The notes beneath the pieces are model-generated. The model made no database searches. It had not been told where the DNA came from and saw nothing but the letters and a program-made list of their open reading frames with translations. From positions 1 to 46,141 of the forward strand of contig JAFAXQ010000060.1 of the NCBI GenBank assembly GCA_019240835.1: a DNA stretch of 46,141 bases, in the 5' to 3' direction. A program made the translations under genes and the position numbers. Position 1 is the stretch's first letter. Every line of letters starts with the position of its first letter. Shown one piece after another: positions 1 to 8,521 of this stretch. Origin of the DNA: Ktedonobacteraceae bacterium (lineage in GTDB: Bacteria; Chloroflexota; Ktedonobacteria; Ktedonobacterales; Ktedonobacteraceae).

Positions 1-1511
1 GAGTCAGAGTGGTGTCGTGTCTTCTGCTCTCCCGACTGCTCGTGCATCAGCAGCCCACCGACGATAGCTGCCACCTGGGTGGCAGCAAGTTCGGTTTGCA
101 CGACAACGGGTTCACCGCTATCCTTCTGACGTGTATCCCATTCCTCGGCAATGAAGTCAGTGGAGATGTCACCGGCAATGAAGCGCGGGTGCTCTGTCAG
201 CCAGCGAGCAAAAGGAAGCGTCGTACGCACACCGATGACCTGATACTCAGCTAACGCACGGCGCAGACGAGCAATGGCTTGGGTGCGATCATGGCCCCAG
301 ACAATGAGTTTGGACAGAAGTGGATCATAGAAAAGTGGCACTTGTAGACCTGGGAAGAGGCTGCTGTCGACCCGTACCCCTGGACCTGCTGGCTCTTGCA
401 AGATCCGCACCGTTCCTGTTGCAGGCAAGAAGCGGTTCTCTGGGTCTTCTGCTGAGATACGACATTCGATAGCAACGCCACGTAGCTCGACCTGCTCTTG
501 CGTGAAGGAGAGTGGCAGACCGGCGGCAACGCGAAATTGCTCCTGCACAAGATCGATACCCGTCACCCATTCGGTCACCGCATGCTCAACCTGGATGCGT
601 GCGTTTACTTCCAGAAAATAGTAATTGTAGTCTGGTCCGACCAGAAATTCGGCGGTGCCAGCATTGACATAGCCAATAGAGCGTATCAGGTTCACCGTTA
701 CCCCAGTCATGCGTGCTCGCAGTTGCTCGGTCATAATGGGAGAAGGCGACTCTTCGATCAACTTCTGGTGGCGGCGCTGGATACTGCACTCGCGTTCGCC
801 CAGGTGTACCACATTGCCGTGCGTGTCAGCAATGAACTGTACCTCAATGTGGCGAGCAGGCGAGATGGCCTTTTCCAGGTAAATGCGTCCATCTCCGAAG
901 GCACTGCGCGCCTCACTACGAGCCATACGCAACGATGACAAAAGGTCGTGGGGAGCGCGCACAAAGCGAATACCCTTGCCACCCCCACCAGCAGCAGCCT
1001 TGAGCAAGACTGGATAGCCAAGCTGCTCAGCGCTCTCTATGGCCAAGGAATCGTCCTGTATGTCTGCCAGCGCCCCAGGTACGATAGGAACGCCTGCCGC
1101 TTGGGCGATACGGCGAGCAGTAGTCTTCTCACCCATTGCCTCTTGTGCCTGCTGTTGCGGGCCAACAAAAATGAGTCCGGCCTGCTGACAAGCCTTCACG
1201 AACATTGCATTCTCAGACAGGAAGCCATAGCCCGGGTGAACTGCCTCTGCGCCCGAACGTCGCGCTATATCTATGATTGTAGGAATGTGTAAATAGCTTT
1301 TCGCCGCTGTTGCCGGACCAATGTGATAGGCCTCATCGGCCATACGCACGTGTAACGCGTTGCGATCAACATCACTGTAGATGGCAATGCTCTTCAATCC
1401 TAGGTCGCGACAAGCGCGAATAACGCGCAGTGCAATCTCACCCCTATTAGCAATCAATACTTTCCGAAATGGTAGGTTGCTTTCCGAGGATCTATCGCTC
1501 GCACCCATCAT
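1..1511 (-). CDS. accC: Biotin carboxylase / acyl-CoA carboxylase alpha subunit (3' end off window)
   Basis: ATP-dependent carboxylation of biotin on a carrier protein, the first half-reaction of acetyl- or acyl-CoA carboxylase. The reading frame is open from two adjacent ATG codons (1511, 1508) to the window edge, about 503 residues, so the C-terminus is missing. It begins near KVLIANRGEIALRVIRACRD (biotin carboxylase N domain), has the ATP-grasp glycine loop AAAGGGGKGIRF, then HLGERECSIQRRHQK and the catalytic segment EVNARIQVEHAVTEW near residue 295. AAGGAG lies just upstream of the start. A typical AccC ends near residue 450; this one continues past FIAEEW with a tail, which suggests a longer acyl-CoA carboxylase alpha subunit that may carry its own biotin domain. 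It is a paralogue of the accC at 30.6 kb. Assignment to the family is firm; the acyl substrate is unknown. Confidence 0.9.
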   Translation of the reverse strand, partial: MMGASDRSSESNLPFRKVLIANRGEIALRVIRACRDLGLKSIAIYSDVDRNALHVRMADEAYHIGPATAAKSYLHIPTIIDIARRSGAEAVHPGYGFLSENAMFVKACQQAGLIFVGPQQQAQEAMGEKTTARRIAQAAGVPIVPGALADIQDDSLAIESAEQLGYPVLLKAAAGGGGKGIRFVRAPHDLLSSLRMARSEARSAFGDGRIYLEKAISPARHIEVQFIADTHGNVVHLGERECSIQRRHQKLIEESPSPIMTEQLRARMTGVTVNLIRSIGYVNAGTAEFLVGPDYNYYFLEVNARIQVEHAVTEWVTGIDLVQEQFRVAAGLPLSFTQEQVELRGVAIECRISAEDPENRFLPATGTVRILQEPAGPGVRVDSSLFPGLQVPLFYDPLLSKLIVWGHDRTQAIARLRRALAEYQVIGVRTTLPFARWLTEHPRFIAGDISTDFIAEEWDTRQKDSGEPVVVQTELAATQVAAIVGGLLMHEQSGEQKTRHHSD

Positions 1512-1543
1512 GAGCACTCCTTTTTTAAAACACCTTTATATAG

Positions 1544-1560
1544 TACTGCACATAGCAGTA
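1544..1560. promoter_or_regulatory. Inverted repeat TACTGC-N5-GCAGTA upstream of the carboxylase gene
   Basis: A perfect 6-bp inverted repeat with a 5-nt spacer lies about 33 nt before the biotin carboxylase start, where a promoter would be expected. The size and position fit an operator for a dimeric repressor. The binding protein is unknown. Confidence 0.35.
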
Positions 1561-1702
1561 TGACTAGGAAAATTGGGCTAGTCCCTCGCTTGCTTTTTCC
1601 ATTCTATAGCAAAATTAAGATACAATCTACAAGGATTGTTCAGCTACGCTGACGTGAGGATCCGAATATGACCTACCTTATTGAGGAGGGACCAAAGCAA
1701 CC

Positions 1703-3775
1703 ATGCTCACATTTATTAGTAAAATTCCTATATTTCGTCGTCTCTTCCTCGCGTTTACGTTGGCGGCTGTGATTCCTAGCATTGTTATTACTCTCTTAGG
1801 TACCTCACTTATTAACACTCTAGCCATGAGAAGTCAGGCAGTACAGAACAACATCGAAGCTATTCGCGCAGTAACCTCTGACGATTCTAGCTTGGATGCG
1901 ATGCATCACTCTATTATTGCTCTGTTTACTCCTATGCCAATTAATCTGCTTACTCCTGGACTAACTAATTTGAAGCAGTTTATTTCTACGCCGCCTCCAT
2001 TCAACAAAGCACTCTACAGTAATGTGAGAAACCTAGAGGGACAATTTGACACCTCTTCTAGACTGTTTCAAGGTAAATACCAGGTAGCTACTGCCGACTA
2101 TATGAGCAACGTGAAGGCTATTCTTAGCGCCGACGACCCTAGTGGCCAGATAGCCAAACATCAGCAGGATACCGTGAACGCAGTACTTACTCACTTCTGG
2201 CCTGATTATAAACAGGCGATGGATGTAGTATTGAGCGAGGTCAAGGCCGTACAAACCGTTTCAGACGCACAGCAGAAGACGCTTAACGACCGTTACATTC
2301 CCTTGCGACAGGCATGGACGGCAGTCTTATCTGCAACCGAAAAGATCAGTTCAACTGTTGTGCAGGTAGGTCCCTCAGAGACAAATCCCATCATCTTGGA
2401 TACGGTTATTGCTTTTCTGAGCACCATTGTAGTGATTATCGCCATCGGTTATATTATTAACCTCACTATCACGCGTCCACTGCACCAGCTTGCGATGCTC
2501 ACGGTACGTATTGCTAGAGGTGAAACCGAGGCACGTGCTCAGGTTGTCGGACGCGACGAAATCTACATGGTGGCGAACTCAATGAACAATATGCTGGACA
2601 ACACCGTGCGTCTCATCCGGCAGACACAAGGCCAGCGCGATAATTTGCAATCTCAGGTGGAGAAGCTGGTGAGCGAAGTAAGCGGCGCTGGCGAAGGTGA
2701 TCTACGCGTGCAAGCAGAGGTGACAACCGATGCGTTGGGTGTTCTCGCCGACTCTTTCAACTATATGGTAGAGGAACTGAATAGCCTCGTCGTGCGTGTA
2801 AAGATAGTCGCCGATGAGGTGGGAAGCACCACAACGGCTATTCTCGACTGTATGACACAGTTGGTGGAGAGTGGCGATATCCAGCGTGATCAGATCAGCG
2901 AAGCTGCAGGAGAGCTAGAGCTTACAGCGCAGTCGAGTCGCCAGGTAGCCGAGCGCTCACAAATACTCTATGAAGTGGCACGCGAGACAAGCCTGAATGC
3001 GCAAGATGGACGTGCATCGGTACAGCAAACTATCCAGGCAATGGGACGTATTAGTGACAATGTACAGACAACCTCAACTAAAGTACAAACACTCGGTGAC
3101 CGCTCTCGCGAGATTAACGATGTCGTTGATCTCATTTCTAACATCGCTCACCAGACTAATCGTCTCGCGCTCGACGCAGCTATCCAGGCTGCTATGGCTG
3201 GTGAAAATGGCAAGGGCTTTGGCGCTGTCGCTGCTGATATTCGCCGCTTGGCTGAAAGAGCCAAGGAGCAAGCAAGCACTATTACGCGTATCGTACGCAG
3301 TGTGCGTGAAGATATCGGAGCTGTGGCGCTCGCTATGCAGGACACCGAACATGAAACGCGCATCGGAACGAAACTCACCCAGGAGACCGGTATTGTGCTC
3401 GAATCTATCTTCGCTGTTGTCGAACATCAGGCCACCGAGATTGAACACATCAACCAGATGGCAATACAACAATTACAGTCTTCAAGTGCTGTTGTACAAA
3501 TCGTGCAGACCGTTTCAGAGTCGACGCGGCAAAATGTCCTCAGCACCCGCGATGCATCACAAAACGTAGAGCGTCTTGCCCTCCTTGTTAAGCAATTACG
3601 TGCCTCAGTAGAAGCCTTCAAACTACGCGGAGGTCAGAGCGTACCCAACGTAAATACCATGCAAGAGGATGGCGAGAATGTGACACTTAATGCCATGTTC
3701 TGTAGAGTGAACGCGGCAGCAAGCTCTGATCCAAGCATGATGGTTGAAGCCGGCAACGGCAATATCGAGAAATAG
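1703..3775 (+). CDS. Methyl-accepting chemotaxis-type transmembrane receptor
   Basis: Membrane sensor of the MCP family, 690 residues. A transmembrane helix at about 14-37 is followed by an extracytoplasmic domain of about 190 residues, a second helix at about 230-252 and a HAMP domain. A second HAMP-like segment (GDLRVQAEV...FNYMVEEL) and the cytoplasmic signalling coiled coil follow. The hairpin tip (IAHQTNRLALDAAIQAAMAG, then KGFGAVAADIRRLAER) matches the MCP consensus, except that the usual QTNLLALNAAIEAA reads QTNRLALDAAIQAA. A purine-rich GAGGAGGG lies 12 nt before the ATG. No cheA, cheW, cheR or cheB is in the window, so its output is unknown; in non-flagellated filamentous bacteria such receptors may feed other regulators. 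It stands alone and ends in TAG. Confidence 0.88.
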   Translation: MLTFISKIPIFRRLFLAFTLAAVIPSIVITLLGTSLINTLAMRSQAVQNNIEAIRAVTSDDSSLDAMHHSIIALFTPMPINLLTPGLTNLKQFISTPPPFNKALYSNVRNLEGQFDTSSRLFQGKYQVATADYMSNVKAILSADDPSGQIAKHQQDTVNAVLTHFWPDYKQAMDVVLSEVKAVQTVSDAQQKTLNDRYIPLRQAWTAVLSATEKISSTVVQVGPSETNPIILDTVIAFLSTIVVIIAIGYIINLTITRPLHQLAMLTVRIARGETEARAQVVGRDEIYMVANSMNNMLDNTVRLIRQTQGQRDNLQSQVEKLVSEVSGAGEGDLRVQAEVTTDALGVLADSFNYMVEELNSLVVRVKIVADEVGSTTTAILDCMTQLVESGDIQRDQISEAAGELELTAQSSRQVAERSQILYEVARETSLNAQDGRASVQQTIQAMGRISDNVQTTSTKVQTLGDRSREINDVVDLISNIAHQTNRLALDAAIQAAMAGENGKGFGAVAADIRRLAERAKEQASTITRIVRSVREDIGAVALAMQDTEHETRIGTKLTQETGIVLESIFAVVEHQATEIEHINQMAIQQLQSSSAVVQIVQTVSESTRQNVLSTRDASQNVERLALLVKQLRASVEAFKLRGGQSVPNVNTMQEDGENVTLNAMFCRVNAAASSDPSMMVEAGNGNIEK

Positions 3776-3841
3776 AAACTGTCTCGCATGAATGTATAAG
3801 TTCCTACTTATCTATAGCATTCGGAAGGTCTATCTAAGAAC

Positions 3842-4171
3842 ATGGACTTTTCGCAGCTATGCCTGTTAGACTTAACATATATCCCAGATATGATGTTCAC
3901 TGGGCTTCGTTACCGTCTAATATCAGGTAGCTGCATACATTACACGCGGGAGATGCGTATGATTTCTCAAAGCAATATGATGCCGGGACACTCTGCTGTT
4001 CTTGACGATGTTCTCAAGATACTTCGTCAATATCATTCAATAATGCGTTGGTCCTGCGAAGTATGTGGTATGATTCACAGTGCTAGCATGCCCAACACCT
4101 GTGATAGCTGTGGCTCTGATTTACTCGAACCATACACAGAACAGCATATGGAAATAGGAAATCGCTGGTAG
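3842..4171 (+). CDS. Small rubredoxin-like zinc-ribbon protein
   Basis: Protein of up to 109 residues. The C-terminal part has WSCEVCG followed by CDSCGSDLL, two CxxC knuckles 15 residues apart, as in rubredoxin-like domains that bind one Fe or Zn. The start is uncertain. The ATG at 3842 has only a distant GGAAGG, whereas the ATG at 3959 has GGGAG six bases ahead and would give a protein of about 70 residues that keeps both knuckles. It follows the MCP gene after 66 nt and converges with the methyltransferase gene. Function unknown; an electron carrier or a small metal-binding accessory protein is possible. Confidence 0.6.
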   Translation: MDFSQLCLLDLTYIPDMMFTGLRYRLISGSCIHYTREMRMISQSNMMPGHSAVLDDVLKILRQYHSIMRWSCEVCGMIHSASMPNTCDSCGSDLLEPYTEQHMEIGNRW

Positions 4172-4192
4172 CCGGCCTCTATGACTCATACC

Positions 4193-5029
4193 TCAGATAT
4201 TCTGAGAGAGCTTCATGTGTGTCTGCCGTACCGCTTCGTATAGGATAATACCAGCAGCCATAGCAGCATTAAGTGACTCTACGTTATTCGAGAGAGGTAT
4301 CCTAATCGTCTGTGTGGCGAGTGCATGCGCTTGCAGCGAGAGGCCATGAGCTTCGTTGCCGATGATCAATGCAAAGGGCTGCGTAAGATCTTGTTCATAG
4401 TACATATGGACACTTCCGGCTTCAGCCACCAATACGCGACAACACGGCTCTATCTTCTCAGCTATTGCAGGCCACGTTAAATCAGTTTCTATGGGTAGCG
4501 CTACATGTGCGCCTGCTGCAGAACGCACCACCTTCGGACTGTAACAATCGACGCAATGCACAGTAAGTAGAACAGCATCGACATCCGCAGCTAGAGCAAC
4601 ACGTAACATTGTTCCCATATTACCTGGGTCTGCAATATCATCGAGAATGAGTAGGATCTGGCGCTTTCTTTTGGGCCTACGTGCGCGTATCCGTGGAGCA
4701 GTAAAGGCGTCGAGGGAAAGCACACTTACTACTCCTTGTGACGTTTGTACATCCCCCAGGGCCTCTATTACACGTTCGTTGACTGCAATTAATTGCTCCT
4801 GCCCCAACATAGATGTTAGGCGGTCCAGTAGCAGTTTTCCTCTGCTCGTGCGCTGCAGTAGTTCAGGTTGATAGTAGACCTCGCGTGGTAGCAATTGGGC
4901 ATCAAGCAGTGCCTCTAGTAGGTGAGGACCCTCCATCAAAAAAAGACTACTTTTCTCGCGGCCTCGTCTGGTATGCAGGTCTCGTAACTTACTGATGCGT
5001 GGATTGGATAAACTCGTTATGAATGTCAT
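4193..5029 (-). CDS. SpoU/TrmH-family RNA 2'-O-methyltransferase
   Basis: SAM-dependent methylation of a ribose 2'-OH in rRNA or tRNA by a SPOUT-fold (knotted) enzyme, 278 residues. An N-terminal substrate-binding segment (about 1-105) is followed by the catalytic domain with the three family motifs: DDIADPGNMGTMLRVA (motif 1), LIIGNEAHGLS (motif 2) and IPLSNNVESLNAAMAAGIIL (motif 3). It lies 70 nt downstream of rplT on the same strand, a common neighbourhood for this family, which supports a role in ribosome maturation. The exact target nucleotide cannot be read from the sequence. Confidence 0.88.
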   Translation of the reverse strand: MTFITSLSNPRISKLRDLHTRRGREKSSLFLMEGPHLLEALLDAQLLPREVYYQPELLQRTSRGKLLLDRLTSMLGQEQLIAVNERVIEALGDVQTSQGVVSVLSLDAFTAPRIRARRPKRKRQILLILDDIADPGNMGTMLRVALAADVDAVLLTVHCVDCYSPKVVRSAAGAHVALPIETDLTWPAIAEKIEPCCRVLVAEAGSVHMYYEQDLTQPFALIIGNEAHGLSLQAHALATQTIRIPLSNNVESLNAAMAAGIILYEAVRQTHMKLSQNI

Positions 5030-5047
5030 CAGACTAGGAAGCTGCGT

Positions 5048-5088
5048 TACTCTAATGCTGCATTAGAGCACAACACTGCATCAGAGTA
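5048..5088. other. Mutually exclusive hairpins between rplT and the methyltransferase gene
   Basis: CTCTAATG-CTG-CATTAGAG (5050-5068) forms an 8-bp hairpin. The same left arm can instead pair with TGCATCAGAGTA (5077-5088). It lies in the only gap between rplT and the methyltransferase gene and could act as a partial terminator or processing site. There is no clear U-run. Confidence 0.35.
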
Positions 5089-5099
5089 GTACGACGTTT

Positions 5100-5459
5100 C
5101 TACTTGGCGACAGCACCCATTGCCTGCCTCACGACCTCGCCGAACGCAGCCTCATCATGAACGGCCATTTCAGCAAGCATCTTACGATCAATCTGGATAT
5201 CAGCGTTGCGCAGAGCATTCATCAGTTTACTGTAGGTTATGTCGTACATACGTGCAGCAGCATTGATGCGGATAATCCATAGCCGACGCATATCACGCTT
5301 GCGGTTGCGCCGATCACGATACATGTACGCCATAGAGCGCATAACCGCTTCATGCGCCTTACGAAACAAGCGTTTGCGTGTTCCGCGATGGCCTTCGGCT
5401 AGTTGAAGTATTTTCTTATGCTTCTTGTGAGCGGTAACTCCACGTTTTACCCTTGGCAT
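5100..5459 (-). CDS. rplT: 50S ribosomal protein L20
   Basis: Binds 23S rRNA early in large-subunit assembly. 119 residues, the usual length, beginning [20 protein letters not shown] with the basic N-terminal extension and ending with the globular domain ([20 protein letters not shown]). It follows rpmI with about 100 nt between them. L20 represses its own operon in several bacteria by binding the mRNA; a stable hairpin lies in the rpmI-rplT gap here. infC, normally the first gene of this operon, is not upstream. Confidence 0.97.
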   Translation of the reverse strand: MPRVKRGVTAHKKHKKILQLAEGHRGTRKRLFRKAHEAVMRSMAYMYRDRRNRKRDMRRLWIIRINAAARMYDITYSKLMNALRNADIQIDRKMLAEMAVHDEAAFGEVVRQAMGAVAK

Positions 5460-5488
5460 AGTTCTTGTTTCTTCCTCGTTTCAACCCT

Positions 5489-5511
5489 CGGCGGTTCGTA
5501 GGGAACCGCCG
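5489..5511 (-). other. 8-bp GC-rich hairpin between rpmI and rplT
   Basis: CGGCGGTT and AACCGCCG flank a 7-nt loop about 30 nt upstream of the rplT start codon. It may be a partial terminator, a stabilising stem or part of an L20-binding site. Which of these applies is inference. Confidence 0.45.
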
Positions 5512-5561
5512 CAAAACTGTCTAAAAATGTATTGGCTGGTATAAAGTTGTGCAAATATGCA

Positions 5562-5765
5562 TTAGAAGGCATATGGCAACAATCGTTTCAAACGACGTTT
5601 ATCAGCAGTTGCCAGTGGGAACATTTTGTCCATCGAACGAACAGAATGGGGTGATTTATTACGTCGCAGGTGGCTCAATGCCACTTTGCGGCGCAAGAAC
5701 TTGCCGGACCCAGTCACCTTGACCCTTTTAGCCATCGCTTTGTGTGTTTTTAATTTCTGCTTCAT
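5562..5765 (-). CDS. rpmI: 50S ribosomal protein L35
   Basis: Small basic large-subunit protein. With the start at 5765 it reads MKQKLKTHKAMAKRVKVTGS, matching the family start (M-x-K-x-KTHK), 67 residues, with typical SHLRRNKS and RRLKRLLPYA segments. A longer frame reaches 5792, but the added residues have no family match, and GAGAGAAAG precedes the chosen ATG. It is first in the rpmI-rplT pair; the divergent sigma factor gene starts 264 nt upstream. Confidence 0.95.
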   Translation of the reverse strand: MKQKLKTHKAMAKRVKVTGSGKFLRRKVALSHLRRNKSPHSVRSMDKMFPLATADKRRLKRLLPYAF

Positions 5766-5866
5766 GCTTCTTTCTCTCTTCAGGCATTGCAACCCTTCAA
5801 TCTCATACTTGCCCTATCAAAGGCGCAGAGTAGCCTTTTTCACGAGCTGACCCCGTTCGCGTCACA

Positions 5867-5875
5867 AGTATAGCA
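5867..5875 (-). promoter_or_regulatory. Extended -10 element for rpmI-rplT
   Basis: On the minus strand TGCTATACT gives an extended -10 (TGN then TATACT) about 100 nt upstream of rpmI. No good -35 was seen. A second TATACT lies about 20 nt further upstream. Confidence 0.4.
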
Positions 5876-6029
5876 TACTAGTGTTAGAAAGTATAGCGTT
5901 TTCTAGCGTTTGGGTGAGCGTCACATGTTTGCGCACACGGGGAGTCAAAAAAGAACCGTCATGACTTTTGTAACCTCCATACGTAGTAGTACTTGCTAGC
6001 CTAGAGCCAGCCATAATAGGGAGAGCGTT

Positions 6030-6638
6030 GTGAATACGCCGCATAGATTACCCAGTACACAGATGAATACACGTCTTGCCGCGACTCAACAGCCATCAGC
6101 TTCGTCAATACAATCGAAAGAAGTGCAGCCACAACGGAGCCAAGATGTGCAAGAGATACAAACTTTTTACGAAGAGAACCTTGCTTTGATCTATCGCTAT
6201 ATTTATAGTAAAGTAGGTAATAGGCAAGAGGCAGAAGATCTGACCTCACAAACGTTTATCAAAGCGCTACGGGGGGTTGACTACACGCGTGGCTCACAGA
6301 GCATACAGAAATGGCTATTTCAGGTTGCCCGCACAACTGTTGCTGACTACTGGCGGCAATATTATCGTGTCTCCATAAGTTCGCTAGAGGAATTACTGGA
6401 TGCTGGCTGGGAGGGGCCAGTAGAGCAGGAAGCAGTACCTATGAGTGTAATGCCAGCAGAAAAGGCACAACGTATCTTGCAAGCCTTACCTGAGCGTGAT
6501 AAAGAAGTACTAACATGTCGCTTTCTGCTCAATCTCTCAGTTAAAGAGACTGCAGTCAGAATGGGCTTGACGGAGGCGAATGTGAAAGTATTGCAACATC
6601 GCGCACTCAAACATGCTGCCGACATCGCGCAGGTGTGA
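6030..6638 (+). CDS. ECF-type RNA polymerase sigma factor
   Basis: Directs RNA polymerase to a dedicated promoter set. 202 residues from a GTG start with GGGAG six bases upstream. Sigma region 2 (about 45-115) has YRYIYSKVGNRQEAEDLTSQ and WLFQVARTTVADYWRQ. Region 4 (about 145-198) has LPERDKEVLTCRFLLNLSVK and a helix-turn-helix ending VKVLQHRALKHA. A 40-residue polar N-terminal extension precedes region 2. The next gene starts 27 nt downstream and encodes a membrane-anchored Rieske protein with an anti-sigma-like N-terminus, so the two probably form a sigma/anti-sigma pair. Family assignment is firm; the signal is inferred. Confidence 0.92.
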   Translation: MNTPHRLPSTQMNTRLAATQQPSASSIQSKEVQPQRSQDVQEIQTFYEENLALIYRYIYSKVGNRQEAEDLTSQTFIKALRGVDYTRGSQSIQKWLFQVARTTVADYWRQYYRVSISSLEELLDAGWEGPVEQEAVPMSVMPAEKAQRILQALPERDKEVLTCRFLLNLSVKETAVRMGLTEANVKVLQHRALKHAADIAQV

Positions 6639-6665
6639 GGCATTATTCTGTCGGGGAAGGAAACT

Positions 6666-7520
6666 ATGACAGGCGAAGATCAGGAACGATTTGAAGATTA
6701 CTTGGAGCTAGAGCGCTATATAGAGGAACTTCGGGCGGGACGTGTTGCTCATCCCCCAACCCATCTTACTCCTGACCAAGCACGCATCTACCGAATGGTT
6801 GCTCTTTTCCGCTCTGCGGCACCCGGAGTTGCTGAACCTCGTCCTGAATTCGCCGAGGCACTACGTACGCGCCTTCTTAATCAGAACGACCAGTCTCTAG
6901 AAGAAGCTGATACACTAAAGCTGCCACCTTTGGAAGGTGCAGATACACTAGAAGTACCACAAGCTGAGACACACATAACAAGCGAGAAGCGACCAGAGGT
7001 ATCGCCAGCTTCAACACCCCCTAAACAGCCAAAACCCAGGCGCGTCACGTTCTTCTCGCGTCGCGCTCTACTTACGGGCGGGGCAATTACCGCCGCGTCG
7101 ATAGTAGCCGGGACCACTGCTGCCGCAGTTGACCTAGCAGTTAGGCCGGATAAGTTGCCAGACTACCCTACCCGTCTCGCTATAGGCAGTAATGTCGCCA
7201 CAACCTGGCTTTCAGTCACTACTGTGGCAGAGCTAGGCAAGAATGCTGTTCCCTTTGGCAACGATAAGCTGAAAGGCTATGTTATTTACGACGATGACAA
7301 CAATGAGATCATTGCCATGTCTGCCGCCTGTACGCATATGGGCTGCATTGTGCAGTGGCAGGAGAAGGAGCGGCAATTTCATTGCCCCTGCCACAACGGT
7401 GTGTTCACTGAATATGGCAAGCCTGCTCCCACAGCGAGCAGTGTACGCTATCTCACTCCCCTACCACGTCTGGAAACTAAAGTTGAGGATGGTAAAATCT
7501 CTGTGAAGGTGCCGAGCTAA
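6666..7520 (+). CDS. Tat-targeted Rieske [2Fe-2S] protein with anti-sigma-like cytoplasmic segment
   Basis: 284 residues. Residues 1-125 are polar and begin like the cytoplasmic part of anti-sigma proteins (DYLELERYIEELRAG, then EPRPEFAEALRTRLL). At 130-158 FFSRRALLTGG precedes a hydrophobic stretch, a twin-arginine signal or anchor with R132 and R133. The Rieske domain has all six hallmark residues: CTHMGC (C222, H224, C227) and CPCH (C240, C242, H243). The [2Fe-2S] domain would therefore lie outside the membrane. Rieske proteins normally carry electrons in cytochrome bc complexes, but no cytochrome b gene is adjacent. The partner is an ECF sigma factor, so redox control of that sigma factor is the more interesting reading. 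The anti-sigma role is inference; the Rieske assignment is firm. Confidence 0.88.
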   Translation: MTGEDQERFEDYLELERYIEELRAGRVAHPPTHLTPDQARIYRMVALFRSAAPGVAEPRPEFAEALRTRLLNQNDQSLEEADTLKLPPLEGADTLEVPQAETHITSEKRPEVSPASTPPKQPKPRRVTFFSRRALLTGGAITAASIVAGTTAAAVDLAVRPDKLPDYPTRLAIGSNVATTWLSVTTVAELGKNAVPFGNDKLKGYVIYDDDNNEIIAMSAACTHMGCIVQWQEKERQFHCPCHNGVFTEYGKPAPTASSVRYLTPLPRLETKVEDGKISVKVPS

Positions 7521-7525
7521 CAATT

Positions 7526-7570
7526 GACGGTAGGAAAGAAGAAAGCGCAGCTTTTTCCTTTCCTACCGTC
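7526..7570. terminator. Bidirectional terminator between the Rieske gene and hemH
   Basis: GACGGTAGGAAAG and its exact complement CTTTCCTACCGTC form a 13-bp stem, with an inner AAAGC/GCTTT stem. It sits between two convergent genes, six bases after one stop codon and one base from the other. A/T-rich positions flank the stem. Confidence 0.75.
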
Positions 7571-7571
7571 T

Positions 7572-8510
7572 TTAGCATCCCATTGTTTCTTTGACGACGG
7601 CAGCTAGAGCTTTGATGAACAATGGCGAGGTGTTGAGTGACTCGGTGCGAGCGAATTGGAGACCGTACTCTTCAGCCTGCTGGCGAGCAGCGATCTCGAT
7701 GTCGTACAGAATTTCAAGATGGTCGGCTAGGAATTGGACAGGCGCAATCAAAACATGGGTCTGTCCCGCCTTCTGTAGTTCTGGCATAATGTCGGCAAAG
7801 TCGGGTTTGAGCCACTCTTCGGGTGTGTGACCAGCGCTTTGATAGCAGAACATCCAGCGCTCATTAGGAAGCCCAACCAGACGAGCAATAACGATGGCTG
7901 TGTCCTTGAGATTATTGATGTAATCAGGCTCTTGCTCCACGACGCGCTTGGGCATGCTATGTGCTGTGAGCAGCACAGGAACATGCTCACGCACGTCGGC
8001 GGGAAAACGTTCCAGTGCCTGTTGCACGCGCTCAGCCACGGCATGCAGGAAGTAGGGCTGCATATGCCAATCCTGAGAGATCGACAGCTTCAGGTCATCG
8101 CGATGTAGGTCGGTAATAGCATCTTCGAGCGTACGCACATAGCCTTTCATAATAATCGGCGAGTACTGCGGCGACATGATGATGCCAACAACATGCTGAG
8201 TATCAGCAGCGACTTCAGGCACCACATCGGCAATAAACGGAGGAGCAAAGCGCATGCCCACTAAGACATGGTAGGTCATGCCATCCCTGCTCTGACTGTT
8301 CAATTCCTCTTGCAGAGCCGCTGCCTGCTCACGCGTGATGCGTAGCAAAGGCGAACCGCCAATCAGCCCGTAGCGTCGCTGGAACTCGGCTACCACTTCT
8401 GGGCTAGGAGTGCGTCCACCATAGACATGCTTGAGATAGACCGGAATATCATCGAGTGTGGCTGGCGATCCATAGGTCATCAGCATCACACCCACGTGTT
8501 GGTTTGCCAT
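7572..8510 (-). CDS. hemH: Ferrochelatase
   Basis: Inserts Fe2+ into a porphyrin at the end of haem synthesis: protoporphyrin IX, or coproporphyrin III if the organism uses the coproporphyrin route. The ATG at 8510 gives MANQHVGVMLMTYGSPATLD, about 312 residues, close to the family length. A GTG at 8525 in frame would add five residues, but GAGG sits nine bases before the ATG. GVMLMTYGSP, GGSPLLRITREQA and LLTAHSMPKRV (with the catalytic His) are family signatures; QSAGHTPEEWLKPD lies in the C-terminal half. It follows hemE by 11 nt and is clearly co-transcribed. Confidence 0.93.
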   Translation of the reverse strand: MANQHVGVMLMTYGSPATLDDIPVYLKHVYGGRTPSPEVVAEFQRRYGLIGGSPLLRITREQAAALQEELNSQSRDGMTYHVLVGMRFAPPFIADVVPEVAADTQHVVGIIMSPQYSPIIMKGYVRTLEDAITDLHRDDLKLSISQDWHMQPYFLHAVAERVQQALERFPADVREHVPVLLTAHSMPKRVVEQEPDYINNLKDTAIVIARLVGLPNERWMFCYQSAGHTPEEWLKPDFADIMPELQKAGQTHVLIAPVQFLADHLEILYDIEIAARQQAEEYGLQFARTESLNTSPLFIKALAAVVKETMGC

Positions 8511-8521
8511 GCTCTTTTTCC

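Noticed and set aside
9-1292. Several plus-strand reading frames opposite the left-edge carboxylase
   Set aside because: They overlap a minus-strand frame with all biotin carboxylase motifs and show no family pattern or ribosome-binding site.
1703-3775. Evidence for a full chemotaxis system
   Set aside because: Only the receptor is present; no cheA, cheW, cheR, cheB or flagellar gene is in the window.
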